Part shown: positions 49,596 to 62,381 of the stretch, in pieces
Layout: every line of letters starts with the position of its first letter
Numbering within the stretch: the first letter of the stretch is position 1
Source of the DNA: Priapulus caudatus
Lineage: Eukaryota > Priapulida > Priapulimorpha > Priapulimorphida > Priapulidae
Assembly: GCF_000485595.1 (NCBI RefSeq)
Contig: NW_014577153.1
Span: 141,419-205,418 of the forward strand
Length of the DNA stretch: 64,000 nt
Direction: 5' to 3'
Notes under the pieces: generated by a model
The model's input: only the letters and a program-made list of their open reading frames with translations
Databases searched by the model: none
Told to the model about the DNA's origin: nothing
Program-made: the position numbers and the translations under genes

Positions 49596-50393
49596 CTGGA
49601 GTCACACAGGCAAACGTACGATGAGCAAAATCTGGTTTTTAAAGATCATTAACAGGTTAATGGATACTAGTCTCTGCCCGTAGACGATTGATTATTTGTG
49701 GCAGATTCTCGACCTGTTACCAGAGTATGCTCGTCAGAATATTCTACATAGTTTCATATGTTCATCGCAAACTTTATGCAGAATTGAACAATATGCTAAT
49801 CAAATCTACGTGGGCAGAACAGTGCAGATGCCCTCAGTAAACCCAGTCCCAGTGGCTATTTCACACATAATTTAGTAATCCTACAAGTTTAAGTACACTC
49901 TAGTGTAGTATGGACACGCAGTAAGCAACTGTGTGAGGCAGGATGCACGCTTTGATTCCGTCAAATTAACCATGATTCCGGCTGGAACTGTTGCTCATTT
50001 AAATTATAATATACTAGGGCTAAGGCATGTGTGACCAGTGAATTTTAAAAGACAGAACAAGTTCTAATCATGAGCCCAAACAGCCATGCCTAGAAACCCT
50101 CCAAGGCCTAAAAAAAGACGTTTGTTTCCACTAACCCGACCGAGTCCATTTTAAACCGCCGAGTCGATACTTTTTATTGTGATCGGCAAAAAAAAAAATA
50201 TTTAAAAAAATTTCAATTCCAACGTGATATCGATCGGTGAATGCATTGATTCATTATGCACTGCTGTGCCGCGCACCGATTCCGGTAGTAATTCCCGTGA
50301 AAACGATAGGGCCATATAGATATCATATAAACACAGATGTTATATGATATCTATGGATAAGGTGCTCGAATCTAAAAGCACAACAACAACAAC
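49596..50393. other. Region upstream of the first recovered WIPI exon
   Basis: Searched on the minus strand for the missing N-terminal WIPI exons; none recognised. A hairpin ATAGATATCATATAA/TTATATGATATCTAT lies at 50317-50354. Confidence 0.4.
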
Positions 50394-50682
50394 AATGGCG
50401 ACCTCCGTAGTGGTTGCGTTGTAATTGGACGCGTGTGTCCACGGCATCAAGCAAATTAGGACGATCGATAGTGAACTAAAAATTGAGAACATTTTTGTTC
50501 TCATACACCCTGAACAAACGGATACAAGTAAAGTAAAAGTGAGATGTCTAACATCGCCGGATTCGGAACCATTCGACGGGAACAAGGAAACGCAACTGAA
50601 AGAATTATCTGGAACAATTTGCGACAAATGTACTGGTGCTGGACTGATTGCAGCTGTGGCTAGGCCATACGGAAAAGGTTGA
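50394..50682 (+). CDS. Hypothetical ORF with one in-frame stop
   Basis: ATG at 50394 reads MATSVVVAL, then TAA (50421-50423), then continues in frame for 86 codons (LDACVHGIKQIRTIDSELKI at the start, IHPEQTDTSK, CDKCTGAGLIAAVARPYGKG at the end) to a stop at 50680. Composition is protein-like rather than repeat-like. A GGTTGA at the end could be a weak splice donor. I do not recognise the family. It may be an exon of a gene head-to-head with WIPI, with a sequencing error at the stop, or a relic. Confidence 0.35.
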
Positions 50683-50810
50683 ATGTCAGATGTGTATATA
50701 TGCTGTACTGGTTCATATATAATATAAAATTTTCTTTTTAATGTCCGTTTTCCCTTTCGGGGTTGGACAGTTTTATTCCACGACGCCATTTCTCATCATG
50801 TAATGGTTTT

Positions 50811-51650
50811 TGGAGCAGAAGTTTTACAACCAACTTTTCCGGCCAACTAGGCGAGACAAATATCTGTCATGAAATCTTGTAAACGACAGACGAGTGTGCA
50901 CCACAGACTGTTTGTGTTATATATATGCTATATATTGCCAAACCCTTACCTATTTGCATAATTTGTTTTTAAATATCAAAACCCTAGCCCTTATTCATTT
51001 ACATACTAAAAATGAGCAAAATCCGTGGAACCTGAACCTGAGCTAATGGCAGATTCTCATTTTGCCAAAAAATTTGCCGTGGCTCACGAAAGTATCGTCG
51101 ACTGCGTCTTCAAAAGTAGGACGTTTAATGATGGGCGCCATAAGCAGTAAGCAACTATACCCAATTTCAAACATGTGGGTCATAACGGTTCCATGAATAT
51201 ATCGCTTGACGCGCACGGCCGGACGTACGGACGGACAACGACCCTGAGCATGCCTCAGCTATTGATGATGTCAAGGTGAGCTAATAATTATATGTACATA
51301 ATCACAATACTACTTTAGGAGTAAATAATAACAAAGCGAGGTGTACAAGGCTTTGTGTTATAATATGAGCATTTTCCCGCCATATTAACCTGACAATTTA
51401 TGTTATAGGAACTTCAATTAAAGTTTATCAAGTAGCTCTTATGCTACCGTAGATTCACCTGCAGTTGCGGGGAAATCGTGTTTTCCTATATTATACTATT
51501 CGCAATCTGGAGATATTGCTAAGCAAAATATCTCACACTTGCGACGTGAGGTTTGTGCAAAGAGAAGGACTGAGTTATTTACAAACACTGGAAATAGCTC
51601 TGTGAAAATTTGATGAAAATTGATAAGGTGTTGTATTGGATTTCTGAGTG
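50811..51650. repeat. Direct repeat copy A (partner 55606-56405)
   Basis: Shares GGCGAGACAAATATCTGTCA, GAGCAAAATCCGTGG-like, ATTCTCATTTTGCCAA and GATAAGGTGTTGTATTGGAT with 55606-56405. Includes a CGGACGTACGGACGGACAAC segment typical of dispersed invertebrate repeats. Confidence 0.75.
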
Positions 51651-52184
51651 TTATGTAGAGTCTCTATTGAGAGAATAGACTTGCATTTCTTTTCTTTACA
51701 TCACACGTAAAAGCCAGACACATGCAGCGACAACGACGACCGTAACGACAAGCGACTTTTCAGAAAAGTTAGAAACGAATTGTTTCCTATGAGCCATTGC
51801 CACATGAAGCGACGTGCGCCGGGCGACGACCTCGCGACAAAAATATTTGAGAAAGTTTCTAGTTTTCCGCGACTTTCGGCGGCCGACACTGTTACAAATG
51901 GGCCAATCACAGCCGTTTCCATCGGCAGTGACATCGCCATTACCGTCTAAAATTTTAGAAACCATATTGCTAGCATGAAGTGACTGTCCCCAGCGTAAAT
52001 CGCACCGCCTGTCAGAAACAGTGGGGCACGAAACCCTCTAACAAAAAAAGATGAAAGTAAACGGTCAGATCCAGACGTCGTTTAATTATGCTGCCATATA
52101 TATTTACTTTATTCTATTATCGTTATAATTTAGAGGTTTTACAGCAATTTTATTTAGAAAAGCAGCAGCAGGAGTTTTTTTGCC

Positions 52185-52194
52185 NNNNNNNNNN
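52185..52194. other. Assembly gap (10 N)
   Basis: The first bases after the gap (GGAGCAGAAGTTTTACAACC) repeat 50812-50845, so the gap joins overlapping repeat sequence. Confidence 0.99.
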
Positions 52195-52375
52195 TTTTGG
52201 AGCAGAAGTTTTACAACCAACTTTTCCGGCCAACGCTTGTTAGTCGCCTTCTACGACACACAGGGAGATACGTTTGGCCTATTCTTAAAGCCGGACCTAC
52301 ACAGCTGCATATATATAAAAGTAATAATGTTAATTATATACCTGTGAGGCTTGACTTTCTTGTCTGTTATCTTCT

Positions 52376-54060
52376 CGGGTTGAATCAACTTAAGAGGTCG
52401 AGACTTTGAAGTCACTTATATTGGGTGTCTATATTACCCTGTACAGACTACAAATTTGATATGTATGTAAACTAGCGGCGTGCCAGGCCCCGCAAATATT
52501 TGCAGTGTGTACATCTATCACCGCCTCCAATATACGCGCTGGCCCACTCAAGCTGGCCGCATGAAAGCAGGGCCAAGGCGGATAACCTTAGCCGGGGTAA
52601 GATATCCAACTTATGTTGTAGTGTGTGTGGTGTGTCTGATTACGCAACAATGCACAGGCCAGTCCTATCACTATGCTAAATACGCAATATTGAATAAGCA
52701 CCATGCAAATAGCGTTATTTGGTCACCTATTGTATATGCTCAATCGTACCTCGCTGTCGTGCGGCGGGACGTGGCGAGCTGAGCAGAGAGATGATTGGAC
52801 TCATTTAATGTAGAGATCAAGATGCGGCTCGTACGCTAGATTGTAGCGCCGTCGCCGGGCCTGATGGTGCTCAGTTCTAATACATATTCAATATTTTGCA
52901 GTCTGGGTAACGTATAAAACAAATATTGTAGAATTTACAAAAAAAAATTTCCATAAAAAAAGTTTTACCGCTTTCACGTGACCAATATCTCTCTCAGTAC
53001 CTGTTCTAGCAGAAACAGAACGTCTTTTTATTAGGCTAAGAGACTAACAGAAACTGTCGGGGTTGAGACTGTGGCTAACTACCGTCGCAGCAAGCAAGTG
53101 AAAATATATACTTCATTTTCAGTCGGTGATGAAAGACTGAACAGATGCCACTAGACTGCTCGGAGAGCGCGTTCAGACTATGCAGAATTGTCTTCACATG
53201 ACCATCTGAAAAAGCAACACCTATAATAAGTACTATAGTAGTATGTGTAATGCCCAGGCTTTTCCACGTACTCCTTTTATGCAATCTGATAGCAAAATTT
53301 TGCTTGGCCCGGAATAATGTGCTTACAAATTCTATAGGATCATCACTCATACTAAATCCTATACTATTTTTCTGACGATTGTTCGTTCTGTTCATCTGTC
53401 CGGCTTATAGGCGACAAACGGCTTGGTTCATAGAGGGCTAAAATTCGTCCACTGATGGGTGACTTGACCTGAGGAGTGTATGCGATTACGGTGCCGTTGA
53501 CCTCAGACGGTTCACAAGCCGTCACAAGACGGTCATTAGGATTCAAACACAGCTAATTTGGGCCTAACGAAGATATAATTATTGAAGTATGTATAAGTAT
53601 ACAAAAATGCCTAGACACACAAGAATGGCATGGAGGGATGAGTCAGATCTAAAATCTTGAGAGACAGGAGTCGTGGAGGGACAACACTTCAATCTCTGCG
53701 GCCAATGAAAACGAGTACGAGACTTTTTATGAAAGAACAATCTTTCAAACTGGTTTGTCAGAGATTGCTTTACCCTTACATATTTTGCTTCTCATTGTGA
53801 ACTGGATGTTAATGGTGCTTGTTTTTATTCATTATTTATTCTCACCTGCCAAAATGGAAACGAGCACCAGTGTATAAAGCATACTCTAATATCTTATACT
53901 TTTAACCATATAGAACTCTTTTTCGTTATGGCACCCTTAAAGTGGGAGTGGGTATATCGTATTATATGTAGTATGAATTGTTAGTATGATTATTATATAG
54001 GACTTACTATATTATATATATATATATATACTACATAACCAAATAGTAAATTTCAGATAA
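52376..54060. repeat. Direct repeat copy B (partner 62382-63999)
   Basis: Shared blocks in order: GAGACTTTGAAGTCA, GTACAGACTACAAATTTGAT, GTGTACAT, TACGCGCTGGCCCACTC, GACGATTGTTCGT, TTCATCTGTCCGGCT, GAGGGACAACACTTCAATCT and GTGCTTGTTTTTATTCATTA. Small frames inside (for example on the minus strand at 53364-53546) match no family I know. Confidence 0.75.
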
Positions 54061-55605
54061 TACCCAAGTGGATTTCTACTTCATGTATAAACGTACCACT
54101 TTCATAGATGTGCTCCATTTATCTACTGGTCGTAATAGAAAAAAAAGTTTGAATCTGTTTTCTTGCCATCAGCCACAACCTGACAATATATAGTATTAGA
54201 AATTTCAAATGAAACATAAATGATTTAAAATATTAGAGAATCGCATATACGACCTTAGTAGTTAATATTTACTGTTTCTAGGCTATATAATTCAGGCCCT
54301 AGCCTAGGATTCTTTTCGTGCCAAACAATTAGCCAGAATCAATTTTATTATTCCAATTTGATTTCCCTTTATGCCACAATCTGTTAGCTAACATTTTCCG
54401 AACACAAAAAGGCTAATAAATAATTTTCTTTTCTTTATTTTTTCCAAACTTTTATAATGCATGAAGTTACAAAACTACACTTATTTTAATGCCAAACAAC
54501 TATTATTCCCATCCTGTCTATAACTCGAGACACTAACACCATGATTCACCCTGGACTCTGACTGATCAGCAGAGACATTAAAATTGGTCTGATTTTTTTC
54601 TTCACATGCTGGCAGGAAATTCCTATCTGTTCTTGGCACACAAACTGGACATAGCACTTTTCAAATCAACATCTCTTCTTCTGGGCTTCAATTTGATGGC
54701 TTTAGAAATGTCCAAACACTTTCTGTTTTCAGAGTTATTTTCAGAGCTGTTAATTAACCAATTATGTCTGCCGCTAAAACCTGGCCACATCAACTTTGTG
54801 GCATGGTAGGGTCAAACAGCTACTTTTTCAGTACATGCGCACATTACCGCACGCACGCGTGCAGTACAGTATGGACAGTACTTATACACACATAATAATA
54901 GTTATTTTACAGATAATACTAATAGTTTACGGAAGAGTTTTCATCAGCACATGCATTATACTCTACTTACTTTTTGTAGACTTCGGATGCTATTCGACCT
55001 GAAAAATTAGCTGCTCATCCACGAAGCTGACTAGATTCCCCACGTTATATTATCAGTTTGTACTTACGTTTTACAGTACCTACAGCACAGTAACACGCGG
55101 CACACACACCTAGCACGCATGCAACGCACCCAACGGCGCGCACACCATACACACGTACGAGTGAGTAAAAATCTTTGACTTATTGCAGCGTAGTGTTGCC
55201 GTGCCTGTGCCGTGTGTGGTATGACAGGCTTATTTTAAACACCAGGATTTCTTCTGGAGGTCAAATTAGGACAACAGGTGGTAATGCAGTTGGGGGAACA
55301 ACGCACATGATGGATTCTCAATAAGGCGCTGATATGGTACGACATATGCTTCAGCAGGCAGACGCAAGGGGGGGGAGAAAGGTAGAGGGGGTTGCTGGGG
55401 TCTTCCCCGCAAATTTAAAACATTTGATGCTCTTATACTGCCTTTGATGCACCTCAAAAATAAAATTTCACCTTTATTTAAATCTTTACTTCTGATACGC
55501 AGAGCCTAAAAGTTTATCGCTGCGCATTTCGCGGCGAGACTCACGGTATCTAGCGTTTAATTACAGAGATATTAACATTTATTAGGTCTTGCTGCATCTA
55601 ATGTA
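54061..55605. other. Gene-free stretch
   Basis: AT-rich, with a short ACGCACGCG run at 54851-54860 and a G run at 55369-55376. No gene or clear element seen. Confidence 0.45.
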
Positions 55606-56405
55606 CCAAAAGGCGAGACAAATATCTGTCAATGAAATCTTGCTAACGACAGACGAGTGTGCACCACGCTGTTTGTGCTTATATAATATGTATATAATTG
55701 CCAAACCTCTACTCAATTTGCATATATTTTTTTAATATATCAAAACCCTAGCCGCTTATTCTTTAATACTAAAAATGAGCAAATCCGTGGAACCTGAACC
55801 TGACTAATGGCAGATTCTCATTTTGCCAAAGAAATTTGCGTTGGCTACAGAAAGTACGTCGACTGGGTGCTTCAAACTGTAGGACGTTTAATAATGGGCG
55901 ACATAGCAGTAAGCAACTATACCCAAATTTCAAACATGTGGGTCAACCGGTTACTGATTATCGCTTGACGCGACGGCCGGCGTAGCGACGGACAACGACC
56001 TCATAGCCTCTCAGCTTTGACGATGTCAAGGTGAGCCTAATAATATATGATCAATACAATCACTCTTTAGGAGTAAATAAATACAAAGCGAGTGTACAAG
56101 GCTTAATTGGTTATAAATTGAGCATTTTCCGGCCGATATTTACACTGACAACTTTGATATTATTGAACTAATTAAGTTATCAAGTAGCTCTTATGCTAGC
56201 GCGTAGATTCTACCTGCATTGCGGGGAATCGTTTTTCCTATATTATACTCATTCGCATCGTGGAGATATTGCTAAGCAAAATTCTCACACTGCTGACGTG
56301 AGGTATTGTGCAAATAGAATGGACTGAGTTATTTTACAAACCTCGAAATAGCTCTGGACAAATTGTGCATAAAATTGATAAGGTGTTGTATTGGATTTCT
56401 GAGAT
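55606..56405. repeat. Direct repeat copy A' with many indels
   Basis: Collinear with 50850-51650 but with frequent single-base insertions and deletions, in the same style as the indel-rich RASD copy. Confidence 0.75.
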
Positions 56406-57545
56406 TCATGATAGCAGGTTTGTTCATGTGTGCCACTGGCACTGGCACTGTGGTGAGGTCTGGGTGAACTTTGTCGTTACGGTCGGTCGCTGTCGCTGCA
56501 GTGTGTCTTGGCCTTAAATCGTTCATTCTCTGTTACTTCTGGTCTTTGTCTCCGTTTAGTTTCATTTATAGTTTTTTCTATACGACTCACGATTTCTAAT
56601 TATGTAGTGCACAACTCGCATTTACAATATAAACTAAAACATATGACATGGTTTTCAAAAATTTCCACAACTTAAACCGTCTGGCACCCGATGTATTTAC
56701 TATTTTAAAACCAACTCTGACTAATGAGTAATGACTAATGTCCCGAGTAATGATAAGGAATGTGTTGCACTGTTGGTAACAGGTAAGGTACTGACGTGCA
56801 GTCTTGGTTAAAATTGACGAATAAAACGTCTTTCGCCCCATCCTGTGCCTGATTTCCTAAATTCATCAGGTCTGAGAATCCCCTCGCTAGGTAATCCAGG
56901 TTTGTAATGTGCTTGAAAACTAGAAACTGTTACTACTATACATTCTTCAATTTCTTGAACAAAAACAGACTTAACCGGATGTTCCTATGTGCGCAGCCGC
57001 GTATCTCGTGACGTCACGTCCTACTCTAACATCATTTTAAACACTCGTATTTTTAAACACTACTATATTTTTATTTTTATTTTCTGAATAAAAACATTTA
57101 CAGTAATTAAACTTACACTCGCTTAAATTTAACATTTAGCTTGTGCTCCTGCGCCAGAGCTGGTTGTGGTGATGACATTTTACATCATCATCGTCGAAAC
57201 ATGTGAACATCAGTACGTTGCAAAAGCGTTTCCAAAATGGAGTAGCCTAATGTGATAAGAGTTGTACATTGATATTTTTCATACATTTTTTGTGACTACA
57301 CGAGAAGTTAATTACGAAAACATATACGTATTTACGTTACTTCAGATTTCAAAGGTAATCGTTGATCTATAGTACCGTCTTAAATTTACAAACTGTTGTC
57401 ACTACACTAAAAAATGATTGATCAAGTATTACTTGTAAGGTTAGTATTATAGTACTATATTACTATTAGTTTACTTATACTTCGACTACTAGTACTAGTA
57501 TTACTTTAATATTACTAAATAGTAGTATTAGTATTACTACAGACT

Positions 57546-57835
57546 CAGTACAGCTATAGGGTCTATGTCCCAGGTAATTGCCGGAACGTACCTGATCAAC
57601 TATGTGGGGTGATATGGTTTAGGGTTAAGATTAGGCGTTGGGTTAGGATTAATTGGATTAGGGTTAGGGTTCGGGTTAGGCGAGTAGGCGTAGGCGACCC
57701 CTAGACTCCGTTAGTGGAGTAGCGCGAGACGTACGGTTCGGCTATTTATCATGTACCAGGGTACGTTCACGTTTTTTTGCCAAAACCCCCGGTATACCGA
57801 CCGTACCAGGGTACGTTCCGGCATAGTCCGAGATT
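57546..57835. mobile_element. MITE end with telomere-like core
   Basis: Starts ATAGGGTCTATGTCCC, then GCCGGAACGTACC. 57610-57680 is a degenerate TTAGGG array, followed by GAGTAGGCGTAGGCGAC and GTTAGTGGA. The same order occurs in reverse at 60633-60871. The right end is less clear (AGGGTACGTTCCGGC at 57810-57825). It may be the left part of the larger foldback to about 58598. Confidence 0.55.
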
Positions 57836-58598
57836 CTCTGACCAATGCCCACACTGACGATTTTGGTGGTTTTGGTGTGGGTGTAGCGTCTAGAGACTCC
57901 CTATTTGCAAAAGCGTGCGATAATTCTCGATCTCCGCGAGGAGTCGCTGATTTCATTGCTCCAAACTCAACAGCGATTGGCGCTATTCAGATCAGATTCT
58001 GTGCACTTATTAGTCGAAAACTGGATGAACTTATATGCTTGCTCGCCGTTTGGTAAGCTACACTTGGTACTCTTTTACCTTAGTCGTATTTCGAGTTTAA
58101 AATTTGTTTGCGAACATTGTCCCTCCGCATGCAGCGGCCATCCATCGGTGCATCCAACTGCATTGTGGGAACAGCAGAAGTAGCGTTATTTGATTAGCGT
58201 GTTTCCCACAATGCAGTTGGATTGAAACGAATGGCGTATGGCCGAATGCAGTGTGGACGGGAAATTTTGCTTAGCAACAAGATTTTCAAATCGAATCGGC
58301 TTAAGCGTAAAGAGCTACAAGTGTAGCTTTACCCAAGCGCCGAGCCAAGCCATATAAGTTATCACGTTTCGATATATTGTGCATCAGAGTCTTTGAGTTG
58401 ATTAAGCCCGATTGTGAGGTTTGGAGATATTTGAAACACGCGGATCTCTCGGCGGGATTCGGAGAACATTCTACGTTTAATTGGCATAGGGAAGTTGCTC
58501 TGATAACACACCAAAAACCACAAAAAATCGTCTGGTGTGGGCATTTGGTCAGGGAATCCCTCGGACTGTTCCCGCAGTACCGGGGGACAGAGACCATT
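57800..58598. mobile_element. Foldback element with perfect 20-bp central hairpin
   Basis: 57800-58060 and 58320-58598 are diverged inverted copies (CTGACCAATGCCCACAC and GTGTGGGCATTTGGTCAG). The centre holds ATCCAACTGCATTGTGGGAA at 58152-58171 and its exact reverse at 58203-58222. The right end reads GGGGGACAGAGACC, like the MITE terminus at 60855-60867. No intact gene. Confidence 0.6.
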
Positions 58599-58979
58599 CA
58601 GCCTCAGTTACCAGTCTGTACAGACTAAAGAAGCCTACGACAATATAGTACAGTCGGTTCAAAGGCATAGAGAACATGGGTCCCAATAAACCAATGTCAT
58701 TTACATCAATATAAAAATATATAATATATAATTATTCAATATAATAGGTTTATGGTTATGGGTTTTCACGGTTAGGTTAGGGTAGACCGCATACTTCTGT
58801 CCCATATAACCTTTTTATATTTTTGGTGTAGGCGTTTATATTGGACGACGGGTTCATTGAAATTTCGTGAGATTCGCATGCAAAATGCATGCGCTGAGGA
58901 ATGCGGCCGTATTGCCGCCTATTGGCCGAAAAAAACTACCGTTCCTTCTACATGTGTCTTTACCTTGCTTAATGATATG

Positions 58980-59290
58980 TGTATACATTCATCTTCAATC
59001 GTTATTCATCTTCTTAAAGATTGTTTTTCCATACACGCTTCGTTCCAACTTTCTAAATTAAGTCGCCATTTACAAACAATCAGACCAATCAGAGCGAGTC
59101 CTTAACATAGCCCCTGGTTCTCGCTTGTATCCTTTGATGGCGACTTGCGGAGCCTGATAGACTCGCTGTGTTCGGTCTGATTAAGTTGTTGCTAAATGGC
59201 GATGTAATTTAGGAAAGTTGAACGAACGGTTGTTTATGAAAAACAATCTTTTAAGAATCCTGTGGAATAACGATTGAGTGAATGTATCAC
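58980..59290. mobile_element. Foldback/MITE, ~125-bp arms
   Basis: 58980-59103 pairs with 59155-59290 (CAATCGTTATTC, AAAGATTGTTTTTC, GCCATTTA and GCGAGTC blocks recur in reverse), leaving a loop of about 50 bp. Confidence 0.6.
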
Positions 59291-60269
59291 TGGGTGAGTA
59301 GTTTGCAACAAAACCGGTATGCAATATATTGCATACGACAAAACCGTATTTGCCCAATATGTTTCAATACGTATTGGGCAAGTGTATACCATGCCATGAT
59401 ATTCAGCTAACAATTTGATCGTTTTAATATCATCATAGTATTGTATTATATGACATTATTATTTCTCATGTTTTTTCTTGGAGAAACGAAGCACGCAATG
59501 GGTTTCTGTGGACATTGCAGCCCTTCGATGCGGCCGTAACAATTCCCCGCTGTACTGATCAAATATCAGAGGCAATAGAGATAGAGCATGGGAATACACA
59601 TCCCTGCCTGCATAATTGGCTGAAACTGAAACTGAACTGACACAGTGGGTGCCCGCTTCAGCTTGGTTATCGCGCTGCGCGCGGGCACTCAGGTGAAGGC
59701 AGAGGCTTTATAGACTCCCCGGGTTGGCGTTGCCTTTCTGCTCGCTCACAGGTCTGCCCCACCTCTGCCACGCGCAGTTGTAGCCGCGCATTCTCCATGC
59801 AGTGGGTCGTTACCAGTATTAACTAGTATTTTAAAATTTATTTTTACGCCGTGCAGGCATTGTGCTTTAGTAATAATACACGCCAGTGCCTAACTTTCGG
59901 CGTAACATATAGACTAAAGGCCAAGTGTCAAGTATGTTATTTCTTGTTATTACCACCGTTATCGTTAAAATCCTCGATATCCGGAAGTTGTATCGCATTG
60001 TATATCGGAGTTTTCAAAATATTATTGCAATATACGAGATATACCAAGATTATGTTTACACCCTAGTATACACATCAGTGCAAGGCAGTAAGCCATGGTA
60101 GAGGAATGGTAGGTTTTTTGTCGCGCTAATGCGCGTAGGGCCCCGCATTCTCAGCGCATGCATTTGCGATGGCGGATCGTCACGAAGTCTCCACATGCAA
60201 CCCGCGTTCTGGTCCCAATATAACCGCTCACCAGATGATAAAAAGGTTATATGGGACCGATTATTCGGG

Positions 60270-60306
60270 TCTAGGTTTAGGGTTAGGAGTTAGGGTTAGG
60301 GTTTGA
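60270..60306. repeat. Telomere-like repeat
   Basis: AGGTTTAGGGTTAGGAGTTA and following TTAGGG units. Just upstream, 60235-60258 (ATAAAAAGGTTATATGGGAC) is matched in reverse at 58797-58817, next to another TTAGG-rich piece at 58760-58785. Confidence 0.6.
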
Positions 60307-60374
60307 GGCCGACATGGTGGTTTTTGGCCGCATGTAATATATATCCTTGGGCCGTCAGCAGGTCTGTACTAGCT

Positions 60375-61260
60375 CTGTATATAGCCTGCGTACTTGACTT
60401 GCCGCAGGTATGGAAACATCTTTCAGCTAGATTTCGTGCATAGAACCCAGTCCCACAAGTTCCCACGAAAATCGGCTTTACACAACGCCAAAGTTATCGG
60501 GCTTTTCTAACATTAATGCTTATCTGTCTACATGGACATTCACCTTCTTTTTGACACTGTCCACAACTTTTACCAGGGTATTTATGCCTTTAAGTTTAAT
60601 AGGTTTTATGCCTCACAGAGTGCAGCACTACTGCGCGCTGAGAGGGTCTTGGCCCCAGGGTACTCGGCCGGGAACCTACCGCTGGGTCGGTCGGTATCCG
60701 GAAGTTCCTTGGTATATCTAATATGCCGGGACGTTACCTTGGCCTATCCACTAACGAGTCAAGGGAGTCGCCTGACGCCTACTCCCTACCTAACCCAATC
60801 CTAATCCCTAACCATATCAAATAGTTACCAGGGTACGTTCCGGCAGTACCCTGGGGGACATAGACCCTATGAGCACTACTAGCTGTATCGTTTGAAATAT
60901 TGTGGCGTGTGAATGCGTGACGTCACCGGTATTGTATATACATGCACCCTAGCTGCCATGTGTTTTGCTTACATATCCGGTGACGTCACGCCACAATATT
61001 TCAAACGGTACAGCCAGTAGTGCTGACTTGTGAGGAATAAAGCTATTAAAGGCATAAATACATGGTGTAAAGTTGTGGAAAGTGTTCAAAAAGATCTATG
61101 TGAGATGTCCACATAGATAGATAAGTGTTAAAAAGCCCGATCATTTTGGGTTTTGTAAAGCGATTTTTCGTGGGAACTTTGGGAACTGTTGCAGCAGCGA
61201 AATCTAGCTGAAAATGTTTTATAGCCCTGCGGCAGTCAATGTAAGCGGGCTATAGTACTA
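60375..61260. mobile_element. Foldback element interrupted by a MITE
   Basis: Left arm 60375-60632 plus 60872-60930 pairs with 60962-61260: CAGCTAGATTTCG, ACTGTCCACAACTTTTACC, TTATGCCTTTAA, AGCACTACT, CGTTTGAAATATTGTGGCGT and GTGACGTCACCGG all recur in reverse. Removing 60633-60871 makes the left arm continuous, so the MITE is a later insertion. Confidence 0.7.
60633..60871. mobile_element. 239-bp MITE with telomere-like core and 9-bp target duplication
   Basis: Flanked by AGCACTACT at 60624-60632 and 60872-60880. Ends are imperfect inverted repeats (AGAGGGTCTTGGCCCCAGGG inward, and ATAGGGTCTATGTCCCCCAG from the other side). 60780-60812 contains CCTAACCCAATCCTAATCCC. Non-coding. Reverse-oriented relative of 57546-57835. 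Confidence 0.7.
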
Positions 61261-61329
61261 CAGTTAAGTCTGTACAGACTACAGTACAGTACTCAGGACA
61301 GTACGTCGTCAGTAGTACTAGTAGTATTA

Positions 61330-61610
61330 CGTGCAGGGGTAGAAATTGGTTTGAAAATTTACAGGCCAGCTGGGCCTGCCCCTGTAGGTAAGGGATTTTA
61401 CACTTACAGGCCTGCCAGGCAAATTACAGTCCCGGTTGCGGTAACTTTTCATCCTCGCTGGCGTGCCGAGGCCGGTTTTGCATGCTGGGGGAGGATTTTC
61501 TACGGGCCCGTCGGGCCTGCTAGTATTACTATTAGAAATGTCAGGCCCGAGCCTTAACGTACGGGCATCGGGCCCGCTAGGATTTCGAACCCTGATGTTC
61601 ATAGTTAAGA
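61330..61610. repeat. GC-rich dispersed repeat with GGGCCTGC palindromes
   Basis: Repeated TTACAGGCC-GGGCCTGC and ACGGGCCCG-GGGCCTGC blocks stand out against the AT-rich surroundings. The open frame on the minus strand is Pro/Gly/Arg-rich and is probably compositional. Confidence 0.45.
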
Positions 61611-62381
61611 ATAGCACAGTTCTAAGTACAAAGAAGTAGTCATAGATATCATGAGTTAGATATTGATATGTTTTGTTGCAGCGCTTTGGTAGCTACAAGT
61701 TTGGTCGCTTTGTCTGCTTGTGACCTTCCCACCTAGTGAGAAGGTAACTTGTGTCTAGTTTATTTATGTACATCTGCTAGTGATCCAACAAGTATCAAAT
61801 GTTGCCCAAAATAGTTCTGACACCTTGCAACACACCTTACTGTAAGGCGCGCGTTTGTCGACATAATAGCTCATTATGTCTCTTTATTCGCTAACATTTT
61901 TAATTCAAACGTGCGACTTGAATTTTAGGCATTTTTTTAAATTTTTCTTGGTAAATATGAAACTAACAGAAAAAATTCTGATGCTCTATTTTGGTACATA
62001 TTGTGCTTAACATGTTGCGAAATCATTTTCTATCCTCACTCTTTTTGGTAATTGAGAAATATCCAAAATGCCATTTTTACATAAAAATTCAAAATTTGTG
62101 TGGTAACATAATTAGGTGCTGGAAATTTCATGAAAATTTTTGGCTTGAGCATAGAGATATATGATATAATATCTCCTCTATAAATAAAACAAGTGATTGA
62201 TTTGATTCATTCATCAATAAACGTTTAATCTTCATTAATGAGCAATACCCGTGCAAAAGGTGAAGAGTATCCTTAATGTAGAAATAAAAATAGGCACAGA
62301 TTTAAGGAAATACTTTAGTCAAAGAATAGATGTTGGTGGTATAGAGGTACTCCTTTCCTACCTTCATTTCTTACTTCTGGG
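61611..62381. other. Gene-free stretch
   Basis: AT-rich DNA, no gene or clear repeat recognised. Confidence 0.45.

Noticed and set aside
50340-50789. 149-residue minus-strand frame as a WIPI N-terminal exon
   Set aside because: No similarity to the WIPI first blade, and it overlaps the protein-like plus-strand frame; probably its shadow.
51696-51965. 89-residue minus-strand frame
   Set aside because: Its start region (GCAGCGACAACGACGACCGT) has an inverted relative at about 56465-56505, so it is repeat-derived; no domain seen.
53075-53546. Minus-strand frames in repeat copy B as host exons
   Set aside because: The region is a repeat duplicated at 62890-63520, with no recognisable domain or splice-supported continuation.
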